From positions 1-17,542 of the forward strand of contig JBIIUJ010000040.1 of the NCBI GenBank assembly GCA_044340025.1: 17,542 nucleotides of DNA, written 5' to 3'. This stretch comes from JBIIUJ01 sp044340025. GTDB taxonomy: Bacteria; Pseudomonadota; Alphaproteobacteria; Caulobacterales; Aquidulcibacteraceae. Below are positions 6,911 through 14,487 of this stretch, piece after piece; the stretch's first letter is position 1; every line of letters starts with the position of its first letter. The translations under genes and the position numbers were made by a program. The notes beneath the pieces are model-generated. The model was given only the letters and a program-made list of their open reading frames with translations, did not search any database and was not told the DNA's origin.

Positions 6911-7066
6911 GAGATTCGCCCCAGCCTTGTTGATGCAAGGAGTAGCCCATCCGCCTTAATGTCGCGCTAAACGCCAACGGCGGCCTCGCGCATTGCCGGG
7001 GGGGCGGGCGCTGTCTAGATAGGCGCGCGATGAGGCGCGGCTGCGCCGGAACAGGCGAGGGTTGGC
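6911..7066. promoter_or_regulatory. Divergent intergenic region of tadG-like and tolC, with candidate tolC promoter
   Basis: This 156-bp region separates two divergent starts. For tolC, TTGCCG (6993-6998) and TAGATA (7016-7021) are 17 nt apart, giving a leader of roughly 40 nt. The -10 box sits in a near-palindrome, CTGTCTAGATAG (7011-7022, 10 of 12 symmetric). I saw no convincing promoter for the TadG-like gene. Confidence 0.3.
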
Positions 7067-8449
7067 ATGCGTGTGGGTTTGATGGCGGCGACGGCGATCT
7101 TTTTCGCACTCGCCGGGGCAGCGCAGGCCGATACGCTCAAGGACGCCGCGAGCCTCGCTCTTGCGTCAAACCCCGGCTTGCAGGCTGAGCGGGCGCGGGT
7201 GGATGGCCTTCAGGAGCGCCGCGTGCAGGCGCGCGCGCAACAGCGCATCTCCGCCTCGGTGGACGCCTCCGCCGGGCTTCAATCCAGCTGGAACTCGAGC
7301 CGCACGAGCAACGATCTCGACCAGACCGGCACGGAGCCGATCGGCGGATCGATCGGCGTTCAGCAGCCGCTCTACACCGGCGGCCGGGCGCGTGCGGCGA
7401 TCGATGCCGCCGATGCGCAGATCGCCCAGGGGCTGGCGCAATTCATCGGCGCCGAGACCGGGGTGCTTCTCGGCGTGGTTCAGGCGTTTGTCGACGTGCG
7501 CCGGGATGAGGAAGTCGTCCGCATCCGGCAGAACAACGTTCGTGTCCTGGATCGGCAGCGCGAGGCGGCCCAGGCCCGCTTCGACGTCGGCGAAATCACC
7601 AAGACCGATGTCGCTCAGGCCGAAGCGCGTCTCGCTGGCGCGCGCACCAATCTCGCCATCGCCCAGCAGCGCCTGGCGGCCAGCCGCGCCGCGTACGCGC
7701 GCGTGGTCGGTCAGGCCCCCGGCACGCTGGAGGCGCCGCCCGCTGCGCCGGCTTTGCCCGAAACGCTTGATGCAGCACTGCAGGAGGCAGAGCGCCTGAA
7801 CCCGCAGCTTGCCGCCGCCCGCGCCCAGGAAGCGCTCGCCATGGCCGCCGTCCGCGCCGCCCAGGCGGAACGGCGCGCCCGCGCCACCCTGAACGCCGGC
7901 GTTTCCAGCAATCTCGATCAGGGTTTCAATGGCGCTGAAAGTTATGGCGCGTCTTTGACGGCGCGCGTCTCGGTGCCGCTCTTCGCCGGGGGCGCGCTCG
8001 CCTCCCGGGAGCGCGAAGCCCGCGCCAACGAAACCTCGGCCCGTCTGGCGGTGCAGGATCGTCTGCGCCAGGTCAGCGAGCAGGTCACCAACGCCTGGCA
8101 GGGCGTGCTCACGGCGCAGGCCTCCATCGCCTCAACGCGCGAACAGGTGCGCGCCAACGAGACTGCGTTCGAGGGCGCAGAGCTGGAATTGCAGGTGGGA
8201 CTGCGCACCACGCTGGATGTGCTCAACCAGGAGCAGGAGCTGCTGGAGTCGCGCCTCGCGCTCGTGAGCGCCGAGCGCGACGCCTATGTCGCCGCGCATG
8301 CGCTTCTGTCGGCCACCGGCGCCTTGCGGCCGTCCGTGCTGGGGCTTGACCCTGTGCCAGCCGCCGCCGCTCCGGCGCGCGACGCGCTGGCGTTCGAACT
8401 GCCGCTGATCGCGCTTCAGGATGCGCTGGAGGGCGGCAGGCCCGATTGA
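7067..8449 (+). CDS. tolC: TolC-family outer-membrane efflux/secretion protein
   Basis: A 460-residue trimeric outer-membrane channel protein working with type I secretion or RND/ABC efflux pumps. A signal peptide (1-21) ends AQA before Asp22. The two structural repeats are visible: each has a long helical part and a beta turn. The first shows VQQPLYTGGRARAAID and the second RVSVPLFAGGALASRER, and both are followed by heptad-rich helices. The ending TLDVLNQEQELLESRLALV with a final ALLSATG is typical of alphaproteobacterial members such as Caulobacter RsaF and Brucella BepC. GCGAGGG precedes the ATG by about 5 nt. No inner-membrane pump or adaptor gene is beside it, so it probably serves pumps encoded elsewhere. 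Confidence 0.95.
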   Translation: MRVGLMAATAIFFALAGAAQADTLKDAASLALASNPGLQAERARVDGLQERRVQARAQQRISASVDASAGLQSSWNSSRTSNDLDQTGTEPIGGSIGVQQPLYTGGRARAAIDAADAQIAQGLAQFIGAETGVLLGVVQAFVDVRRDEEVVRIRQNNVRVLDRQREAAQARFDVGEITKTDVAQAEARLAGARTNLAIAQQRLAASRAAYARVVGQAPGTLEAPPAAPALPETLDAALQEAERLNPQLAAARAQEALAMAAVRAAQAERRARATLNAGVSSNLDQGFNGAESYGASLTARVSVPLFAGGALASREREARANETSARLAVQDRLRQVSEQVTNAWQGVLTAQASIASTREQVRANETAFEGAELELQVGLRTTLDVLNQEQELLESRLALVSAERDAYVAAHALLSATGALRPSVLGLDPVPAAAAPARDALAFELPLIALQDALEGGRPD

Positions 8450-8467
8450 TCCGGCCGGCGCCGGTGC

Positions 8468-9358
8468 TCACCCGGGCAGCCGCTCCTGAATGAACCGGGC
8501 CAGAGCCTGGGCTGCAGCCGGCGCGCGCTCTGCAGCCAGCAGGCACAGCGACGCGTCCGGCAGGGCGGGCCAGCCCCGCTCATCGTCAAACACCACCAGT
8601 CCTTCGGGTGCGAGCGCGCGCGGCAACACGGTCAGGCCCAGCCCGGCTTTGACCGCAGCCGCCGTCCCGGCAAGGCTTGGGCTGGTATAGACCACCGACC
8701 AGGCGACGCCGGCGTCATCGAGCGCCCGGATCGCCCGGGCGCGGTAGACGCAAGGCGCCGGCGCCAGCACCAGCGGCAAGGGCCGCCCGGGCCAGAGCGC
8801 AGCGGCCTGCGCCAGTCCCATCGCGCGCTGTGCGCGTGGCCCGCCCGCCCAGACCAGCCGCTCGCGCCGCAACGGCTCAGCCCCGCGATGCAGCGCACGC
8901 GGATCCTGCTTGATCACAATCAGATCGAAGGCGCCTGCCTCGAACTGCTCGATCAGCGGCAGCGTCAGGTCGCAGGCGACATGAAGGCCCACGCGTGGAA
9001 ACGCCTCGGCGAAGGCCTGCAGCACCCCCGGCAGGTAGAAGGTGGCGAAGTCCTCCGGCGCGCCGAATCGCACCTCGCCTGTCACGTCCTCCGCCGCGAA
9101 GCGCTGGGCCATCGCCTCGGTCTCGGCCAGAATGCGCGCGGCATGGGCGAGCAGCGCTTCGCCCTCAACCGTCAGTCGGACGTTGCGCTTGTCCCTGTCG
9201 AACAGGCGGCAGCCCAGCGCCTGCTCGAGTTTTTGCACCTGCGCGCTCACCGCCGATTGCGATCTGCCGACCCGTTCGGCGGTTCGCGAGAAGTTTCGCG
9301 TCTCCTGCAGCGTCATGAACGTGCGCAGGAGCGCTGTGTCGATATCCCGATAGGCCAT
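8468..9358 (-). CDS. LysR-family transcriptional regulator
   Basis: A 296-residue regulator. The winged helix-turn-helix lies at about 6-65, with the recognition region SQSAVSAQVQKLEQALG followed by LFDRDKRNVRLTVEGEALL. The rest is the periplasmic-binding-like effector domain, including FGAPEDFATFYLPGVLQAF and the AAAVKAGLGLTVLP hinge. The effector is unknown. The MAYRD start at 9358 is preferred over one at 9487, because CAGGA lies 7 nt upstream and LysR proteins begin within a few residues of this helix. The gene diverges from the cytochrome c gene over 116 bp, the usual LysR-target arrangement, and converges with tolC, whose stop lies 18 nt from its own. Confidence 0.92.
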   Translation of the reverse strand: MAYRDIDTALLRTFMTLQETRNFSRTAERVGRSQSAVSAQVQKLEQALGCRLFDRDKRNVRLTVEGEALLAHAARILAETEAMAQRFAAEDVTGEVRFGAPEDFATFYLPGVLQAFAEAFPRVGLHVACDLTLPLIEQFEAGAFDLIVIKQDPRALHRGAEPLRRERLVWAGGPRAQRAMGLAQAAALWPGRPLPLVLAPAPCVYRARAIRALDDAGVAWSVVYTSPSLAGTAAAVKAGLGLTVLPRALAPEGLVVFDDERGWPALPDASLCLLAAERAPAAAQALARFIQERLPG

Positions 9359-9410
9359 TGCTTTGTCCTGCCCGCCGCATCCCGCTCGCGCTGGAAGCCG
9401 CGCAGGCCGA

Positions 9411-9438
9411 TTGTCCGAGCGCGCGAGAAGAGTATATG
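9411..9438 (+). promoter_or_regulatory. Candidate sigma70-type promoter for the cytochrome c gene
   Basis: TTGTCC (9411-9416) and TATATG (9433-9438) are 16 nt apart, about 36 nt before the cytochrome c ATG. It lies in the LysR/cytochrome divergent region. Found by eye. Confidence 0.35.
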
Positions 9439-9474
9439 CCTCTTCCCTCCGTTGTGACGATGCTGGGAGAGACC

Positions 9475-10023
9475 ATGTCCAAGGCAATTTCTATGACGTC
9501 GGTCGCGATGGCGGCCCTTTCCTTGACGCTGCTCGCCGCCTGCGGCCAGCCTGCGCCGCCGGCCGCCGAGACGGCCGCTGAAGCGCCCGCCGCGCCGGCC
9601 GCCGAGGCCCCTGCCGCCGAAGCTGCTCCTGCCGAAGCTGCTGCGGCGCCTGCCGCGCCGGCCGACACCATGGTGGCGCTGCAGTTCAATGGCCCGGACG
9701 GTCAGCCCCGCATGGGCAATCCGGCCAATGGCCAGAAGGTGTTCCGCCAGTGCCAGGCCTGCCACGCGCTGGAGCCGGGCCGCAACATGGTCGGCCCCAC
9801 GCTGCACGGCATCATCGGGCGCACCGCGGGCACGGTGGAAGGCTTCAAATATTCCGAAGCCAACAAGAACTCCGGAAAGGTGTGGAGCGAGGAAGTCATG
9901 TTTGACTATCTCGCCGATCCGCGCGCTGCGATCCCTGGAACCATCATGGCCTTCGCCGGTCTGAAGCAGGAACAGGATCGTCTCGACGTGATCGCCTACA
10001 TCCAGGAACAGTCGAAGTCCTGA
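9475..10023 (+). CDS. Class I cytochrome c, lipoprotein-anchored
   Basis: A 182-residue electron-transfer protein. The N-terminus is a lipoprotein signal with lipobox LAAC (Cys23), so it is probably tethered to a membrane by lipid and faces the periplasm. Residues 28-64 form an Ala/Pro/Glu linker. The C-terminal cytochrome domain is of the c2/c550 type: heme motif CQACH (93-97), MVGPTLHGIIGRTAG after it, and axial Met158 in PGTIMAFAGL, ending in the helix that contains DVIAYI. GGGAG lies 5 nt before the ATG at 9475; an in-frame ATG at 9436 would spoil the signal peptide. Lipid- or helix-anchored cytochromes of this kind can link the bc1 complex to oxidases. A strong terminator follows. Confidence 0.92.
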   Translation: MSKAISMTSVAMAALSLTLLAACGQPAPPAAETAAEAPAAPAAEAPAAEAAPAEAAAAPAAPADTMVALQFNGPDGQPRMGNPANGQKVFRQCQACHALEPGRNMVGPTLHGIIGRTAGTVEGFKYSEANKNSGKVWSEEVMFDYLADPRAAIPGTIMAFAGLKQEQDRLDVIAYIQEQSKS

Positions 10024-10029
10024 TCGGCC

Positions 10030-10045
10030 GCCGGCTTCGGCCGGC
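10030..10045 (+). other. Hairpin with UUCG tetraloop downstream of the cytochrome c gene
   Basis: GCCGGC (10030-10035), TTCG, GCCGGC (10040-10045) form a 6-bp stem with a stable UUCG loop just after the stop codon. It probably protects the 3' end, upstream of the true terminator. Confidence 0.5.
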
Positions 10046-10064
10046 GTCCCTGACGCACAAGGAA

Positions 10065-10097
10065 GCGCGCGATCCAATCGGGTCGCGCGCTTTTTTT
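10065..10097 (+). terminator. Rho-independent terminator of the cytochrome c gene
   Basis: GCGCGCGA (10065-10072) pairs with TCGCGCGC (10083-10090) around a 10-nt loop, followed by seven T (10091-10097). On the opposite strand only a short T-containing stretch follows, so termination of the convergent META gene here would be weaker. Confidence 0.92.
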
Positions 10098-10103
10098 GTC
10101 CGA

Positions 10104-10520
10104 TCAGTCGGCGTCGGTCCGGATGAAGCGCAAGCGAACCTTGGCGTCCTTGTCGCGCAGGATCAGCCGGTCCTGCGCGATCTCGGCGCGAACTGAATTG
10201 GTGAGCGCGAGAAGATAGGTCGCTTCCAGCCGCAACTGGGCCATCGTGCAGGGGCCTTCGGTGCGCACGACCGCGCCAAAGGCGATGGCGGCGCCCCAGA
10301 GCTGAATCGCGCTTGAATAGCCGCCGCAGCCGCCAAAGCCGCTGGCGGCGCCGCCAGCAACGATCAGGGTGGGGGCGAGCCCTTCGGCGACGGGCGCGCC
10401 GTCCATCTGAACCGCACGCCACTGCGTGCCATCCAGAACGCCGCCCTCGCTGCCGGGCGTCATGCCGCCGCACGCGGAAAGCATCATCAGCGCTGGGGCG
10501 AGGAGGAACGCGACACGCAT
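10104..10520 (-). CDS. META-domain lipoprotein (HslJ-like)
   Basis: A 138-residue predicted lipoprotein with lipobox LSAC (Cys17). After a short linker, one META domain follows: it starts at DGTQWRAV, has the glycine-rich ASGFGGCGGYSS segment, the GPCTMAQLRLEATYLLAL helix region, and ends with DRLILRDKDAKVRLRF. META domains occur in HslJ and in related envelope and secreted proteins; their biochemical role is unclear, with suggested links to heat-shock and novobiocin resistance. The gene lies 47 nt downstream of yggS on the same strand and is probably cotranscribed. It converges with the cytochrome c gene. Confidence 0.85.
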   Translation of the reverse strand: MRVAFLLAPALMMLSACGGMTPGSEGGVLDGTQWRAVQMDGAPVAEGLAPTLIVAGGAASGFGGCGGYSSAIQLWGAAIAFGAVVRTEGPCTMAQLRLEATYLLALTNSVRAEIAQDRLILRDKDAKVRLRFIRTDAD

Positions 10521-10567
10521 CTTTTCTTCCTAGCCCAGCCGGTGGCGAAGCGCACGCGGCGCCGGTG

Positions 10568-11233
10568 CTAGTCTCGTGCGCCGAAGAAGGCGGATCCGAC
10601 CCGCACATGGGTGGCGCCAAAGCGCACGGCGGTCTCGAAATCCTCGCTCATCCCCATCGACAGCGTCGCCAGGTCGTGACGGGCGGCGAGCTTGGCGAGC
10701 AGCGCGAAATGCGGCCCCGGCGGCTCGCCGGCCGGCGGGATGCACATCAGCCCCTCGATTGTGATGCCTTCCCGGCCGCAGGCCTCCAGGAGAGCAGGCA
10801 GATCGCCCGGCGCGCAACCGGCTTTCTGGGGTTCTTCGCCCGTGTTCACCTGCGCCAGAAAGCGCGGCTGGCGGCCCAGCGCACGTGTGGCTGTCGCGAG
10901 CGCCGCCGCGAGCCTGGGCCGATCAACGGTCTCGATCACGTCAAACAGCGCGACTGCATCGCGCGCCTTGTTGGTTTGCAGCGGCCCGATCAGGCGCAGC
11001 TCAAGCCCCGCGCGGTCTCGACTGTCCCAGCGCGATTGGGCTTCCTGCACGCGGTTCTCGCCAAAGATGCGCTGGCCGGAGGCGAGCGCTGCGTCGATCC
11101 GGGCGTCGGGCTGCTGCTTTGAGACAGCCACAAGCGTGATCGCAGACGGATCGCGCCCAGAGGCGCGGGCTGCGGCCTCGATCTGGCCAAGAAGGACGCC
11201 GCGGCGCGCGGCGATGGGGCAGGCAGGATCCAT
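10568..11233 (-). CDS. yggS: YggS/PROSC family pyridoxal 5'-phosphate homeostasis protein
   Basis: A 221-residue single-domain PLP-binding barrel protein. The family is non-catalytic and buffers PLP and amino-acid pools in the cytosol. The PLP lysine is Lys39 in TLVAVSKQQP. FGENRVQE (57-64), the IGPLQTNK segment and LSMGMSEDFETAVRFGATHVRVGSAFFG near the end are family signatures. The start is uncertain. The ATG at 11233 fits family length but has no Shine-Dalgarno sequence, and an in-frame ATG at 11308 would add 25 residues, also without one. Downstream on the same strand is the META lipoprotein gene. Confidence 0.92.
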   Translation of the reverse strand: MDPACPIAARRGVLLGQIEAAARASGRDPSAITLVAVSKQQPDARIDAALASGQRIFGENRVQEAQSRWDSRDRAGLELRLIGPLQTNKARDAVALFDVIETVDRPRLAAALATATRALGRQPRFLAQVNTGEEPQKAGCAPGDLPALLEACGREGITIEGLMCIPPAGEPPGPHFALLAKLAARHDLATLSMGMSEDFETAVRFGATHVRVGSAFFGARD

Positions 11234-11365
11234 GGCGGTGTTTGGCCCGGGCGCAGCGCGGCGCGCAAGGCCTTCCTCTGGCCTGTCGATGCCCCGAAGC
11301 CCGCCCATAACGCCGCTTTAACTGCAGCTGGCGCATGCAGCAGGCCACAGTGGAGACCCGCGCCG

Positions 11366-14300
11366 GTGCCAACCGCGGCTTTGCGTTCAATCCTGCTTGT
11401 CGCTGCGCTGGCGACCGCCGTCGTCCCGCTCGGGGGCGCGGGGCCTGCGCCTGCGCCAGCCGGGGCGACGCCCCCAGCAGCCGCGCCTGCGCCGGAAAAG
11501 CTCCGTCTTGCCCCGATGCCGGCCGGCGCGCCGCGCGTGTCGGTATCAGTAGCGCGCGCGCGCGACTTCACCCGTCTGACAATCCAGGGGCCCGTGCGCG
11601 CCAATGTCACCCAGCGTGGCGATCTTGCGGTGATCCAGTTCGCCCGGGCCGCCCAGGTGGATCTCGCCGCGCTGGCCGGCAAGGCGCAGTTCATCGCCGA
11701 TGTCGGGCGGCGCAACGAGCCTTCGGGCACGGTGGTCGAGATTCGGCTCGCCCCCGATGCAGAGTTCGACGAACGGCGCGATGGGGCTGCCATCGTGCTG
11801 GATTTCTCCGCCAAGCCGCCGCCGCAGGCTGAAACCGCCACCGCAGAGCCTGCTGCAGAAGCCCAGAATGTCGCTGCCGACGCAGCCGCCCCGCAGGGCG
11901 AGCGCGCCGCAGTCAATCCGTTTCCGCCAGGCGGTCTGCCCGTTCAGGGCCGGTTTGCCGGGACCGATCTCGAACTGGTTTTTCCCTTCGCCGAGCCCAC
12001 CGCCGCCGCCGTCTTCCGGCGCGGAGACGCAGTGTGGATCCTTGTGCCGCATGAGGGGACGGTGCGTGTGGACGGGCTTGCCGCGCTTGGGCCCCGCCTT
12101 GGCAGCGTTCAGCCGGTGTCGGGCGAGGGCGTCAGCGGGGTGCGCATCGTCACCGCGCTCAATCCCACCATCGCGGGGTCTGGCGAGACCTGGCGCGTCC
12201 GGTTCGCCCCGGCCCAGCGGCCGCCGTCGCGCGCGATCGAGATCGCGCGCCTGACATCGCCGACCGGCGGCGGGCGGCTGCAGATCGCCGCCCCGATGGC
12301 GTCGGCGGTGCGCTGGATCGAAGACCCCGACGCTGGCGACCGCTTCGCCATCGGCTTCATGGACGGCCCGGCTTCCGGCCTTTTGTCGACCCGCAGCTTC
12401 CTGCAGGCCTTGTTCACCCCGACCGCGCATGGCGTGGTGATGACGCCGCGCGCCGACGATGTGGACTTGCGCCTTGCAATCAATGGGTTTGCGGCGATGC
12501 GGCCGGAGGGCCTCATTCTCTCGGCGAGCAAGGCGGCCGCCGAAGACGGCGGCTTCACCACCGCAGACCCCGGTTTCGTCGATTTCGTCGCCTGGCGGCG
12601 CGGCCCCGCCGATCGCTTCCAGGAGATCCATGATCAGCTCCAGCGGGCCGCCGCCATGGAGGGCGGCACAAAAGGCGGCCCAACACGCGCGCGCATGGAC
12701 CTGGCGCGCTTCCTGATCGCGTGGGAACTCGCGCCGGAAGCGCTGGGCGCGTTGCGGGCGCTTGCGGCGGCAGAGCCGGGCATCGAATCCACTCCCGATT
12801 TCCGCGGCTTGCGCGGCGCGACGCGCGCCATGCTGGGCAGGTCTGCGGAAGCCCGGTCCGATCTTTCAGCCGCCAGCGTGCTGGATGATCCCGCAGCCCA
12901 GGTCTGGGCCGCCTATGCCGCCGCCGGTCAGGGCGACTGGCCGGAGGCCAAGCGTCTGTATGAAGCCTATGGCGATGCGATCGGCGGCTTTGCGCCCGAC
13001 TGGCGCTCGCGGTTTCTGGAGGCGCGTGCGCGCACGGCGCTGGCGCTGGGGGAATTGGATGACGCCCGGCGGTTCGCCCGCGAGGCTGTCGCCGATTCCC
13101 GCGCGCAGGACGTGAAAGCTCAGGCGCTGCTGACGGATGGGCGCTCGCTGGTGGCCGTGGGCCAGCCCGAGGACGCGCTGAAGGTTTTCACCGCCCTTGC
13201 CCGTGCGACCCAGCGCGATATCGCGGCGCAGGCGGCCTATGAGATGACCATGCTGCGCCTGGCGCTCGACAAGGCGACGCCCGAGCAGACGATCGATGTG
13301 CTGGACGGCATGCGCTATTCCTGGCGCGGCGACGGGCTGGAGCTGGATGTTCTGCGCCAGCTTGGCGAACTGCACTTCGCCGAAGGGCGCACGCGCGAGG
13401 CGCTGATGGTGATGCGCTCCGGGGCGACGTTGCGGCCGGATCTGCCGGCTGCGCGCCGTTTGCGCGAAGACCTCTCCCAGCGCTTTCGGGCGCTCTATCT
13501 GGCGGGGGAGGCCGACGCGCTCGAGCCGCTTGAAGCGCTGGCGCTGTTTTACGACTTCCGCGACCTCACGCCGATCGGGGCGGAGGGCGACCTGATGGTG
13601 CGCGGACTCGTCGACCGGCTGGTGGCGTTTGATCTGCTGCCGCAGGCCGCCGAACTCCTGGACCATCAGACCAAGACCCGGTTCGAAGGCATCGCAAAGG
13701 CGCAGGTCGCCACCGATCTCGCCGCCATCTATCTGATGGATCGCCAGCCTGAAAAAGCGCTGAAGGCCATCGCCGACAGCCGGGTCGCCCGCTTGCCGGA
13801 GCGGCTGAACACACAACGCCGCCTGATTCAGTCCGCAGCGCTTTCCGATCTTGGGCGTCCTGACCACGCGCTCGAGACGATAGCGGAAGATCGCTCGCTC
13901 GACGCCACGCGGCTGCGCGCCGAAATCCACTGGCGCGCCCAGAATTGGGCTGCAGCCAGCCAGGGGCTGCGCGCTGCTCTGCCGCGACCGTCGCCCGGCC
14001 TGACCCCGGAAGCCGCCATGGACGTGCTTCGCGCAGCGGTGGCCACCAGCCTTGCCGGAGACGCTGCGGGCGTTGCGGCCTTGCGGGCGCGCTATGGCGC
14101 GGCCATGGCCGACAGCGCCGAGGCCGACAGTTTCGCCGCCGTGACCAGCGCGGCAAACGCGCAAGGCGGGGATATCTCCCAGGTCGTGGCCCGCCTGGCC
14201 GACGTGTCGCCTTATGACGCCTTGCTGAAACGCGTGCGCGAGCGTGTGGCCGGCCCCGCGCCCAGCGATCCGCTGGCTGGCGCGATCACCCGGCGCGCCA

Positions 14301-14428
14301 CCGATGAGATGGCGCTTGCTGGTCGCGGCCCGCCCGGTCAGACGACGGACGCCGCCGCCGTTGCAGCGGAGCCGCCCGCCCCCCGGCGTGCAGCCGCCGC
14401 GCCGGCCGCCCGGCCTGCGGCAGGATAG
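11366..14428 (+). CDS. Large exported beta-domain plus TPR-repeat protein, function unknown
   Basis: A 1020-residue protein I cannot assign to a named family. It begins at GTG (GGAG about 10 nt upstream) with a hydrophobic signal segment (8-25) and an Ala/Pro stretch. Three beta-rich, AMIN-like segments follow at about 57-150, 199-283 and 311-388; the first two look like diverged copies. From about 440 to 930 the sequence is helical with A/G/L/Y spacing of TPR or SEL1-like repeats, for example around LGELDDARRFAREA and DRQPEKALKAI. The tail is rich in Ala and Pro. A periplasmic scaffold is likely, because AMIN-like domains often bind peptidoglycan or assemble envelope machines; that link is inference. 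The exported aminopeptidase follows after 59 nt. Confidence 0.75.
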   Translation: MPTAALRSILLVAALATAVVPLGGAGPAPAPAGATPPAAAPAPEKLRLAPMPAGAPRVSVSVARARDFTRLTIQGPVRANVTQRGDLAVIQFARAAQVDLAALAGKAQFIADVGRRNEPSGTVVEIRLAPDAEFDERRDGAAIVLDFSAKPPPQAETATAEPAAEAQNVAADAAAPQGERAAVNPFPPGGLPVQGRFAGTDLELVFPFAEPTAAAVFRRGDAVWILVPHEGTVRVDGLAALGPRLGSVQPVSGEGVSGVRIVTALNPTIAGSGETWRVRFAPAQRPPSRAIEIARLTSPTGGGRLQIAAPMASAVRWIEDPDAGDRFAIGFMDGPASGLLSTRSFLQALFTPTAHGVVMTPRADDVDLRLAINGFAAMRPEGLILSASKAAAEDGGFTTADPGFVDFVAWRRGPADRFQEIHDQLQRAAAMEGGTKGGPTRARMDLARFLIAWELAPEALGALRALAAAEPGIESTPDFRGLRGATRAMLGRSAEARSDLSAASVLDDPAAQVWAAYAAAGQGDWPEAKRLYEAYGDAIGGFAPDWRSRFLEARARTALALGELDDARRFAREAVADSRAQDVKAQALLTDGRSLVAVGQPEDALKVFTALARATQRDIAAQAAYEMTMLRLALDKATPEQTIDVLDGMRYSWRGDGLELDVLRQLGELHFAEGRTREALMVMRSGATLRPDLPAARRLREDLSQRFRALYLAGEADALEPLEALALFYDFRDLTPIGAEGDLMVRGLVDRLVAFDLLPQAAELLDHQTKTRFEGIAKAQVATDLAAIYLMDRQPEKALKAIADSRVARLPERLNTQRRLIQSAALSDLGRPDHALETIAEDRSLDATRLRAEIHWRAQNWAAASQGLRAALPRPSPGLTPEAAMDVLRAAVATSLAGDAAGVAALRARYGAAMADSAEADSFAAVTSAANAQGGDISQVVARLADVSPYDALLKRVRERVAGPAPSDPLAGAITRRATDEMALAGRGPPGQTTDAAAVAAEPPAPRRAAAAPAARPAAG

Positions 14429-14487
14429 GCTTTCCAGCCGGCGCTCCCCCCGCTAAGCCTTGGCGGCGAATCCTGGGGGAGTCACCG

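Noticed and set aside
8450..8467. CCGGCGCCGG palindrome between tolC and the LysR gene as a terminator
   Set aside because: The self-complementary core (8455-8464) has no loop and no T tract on either strand; it is probably just composition.
9568..9665. Repetitive GCC/GCG-rich stretch that looks like a repeat array
   Set aside because: It encodes the Ala/Pro/Glu linker of the cytochrome lipoprotein; no regular spacer-repeat pattern is present, so it is not a CRISPR array.
3278..10023. Idea that the lipoprotein cytochrome c is the subunit of a flavocytochrome with the VAO/PCMH-like oxidase
   Set aside because: The genes are 4.6 kb apart on opposite strands with unrelated genes between them, and the oxidase has no export signal.
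12866..14164. A 432-residue minus-strand open frame opposite the TPR protein
   Set aside because: Same shadow character; the plus strand carries a coherent signal peptide, beta units and TPR helices.
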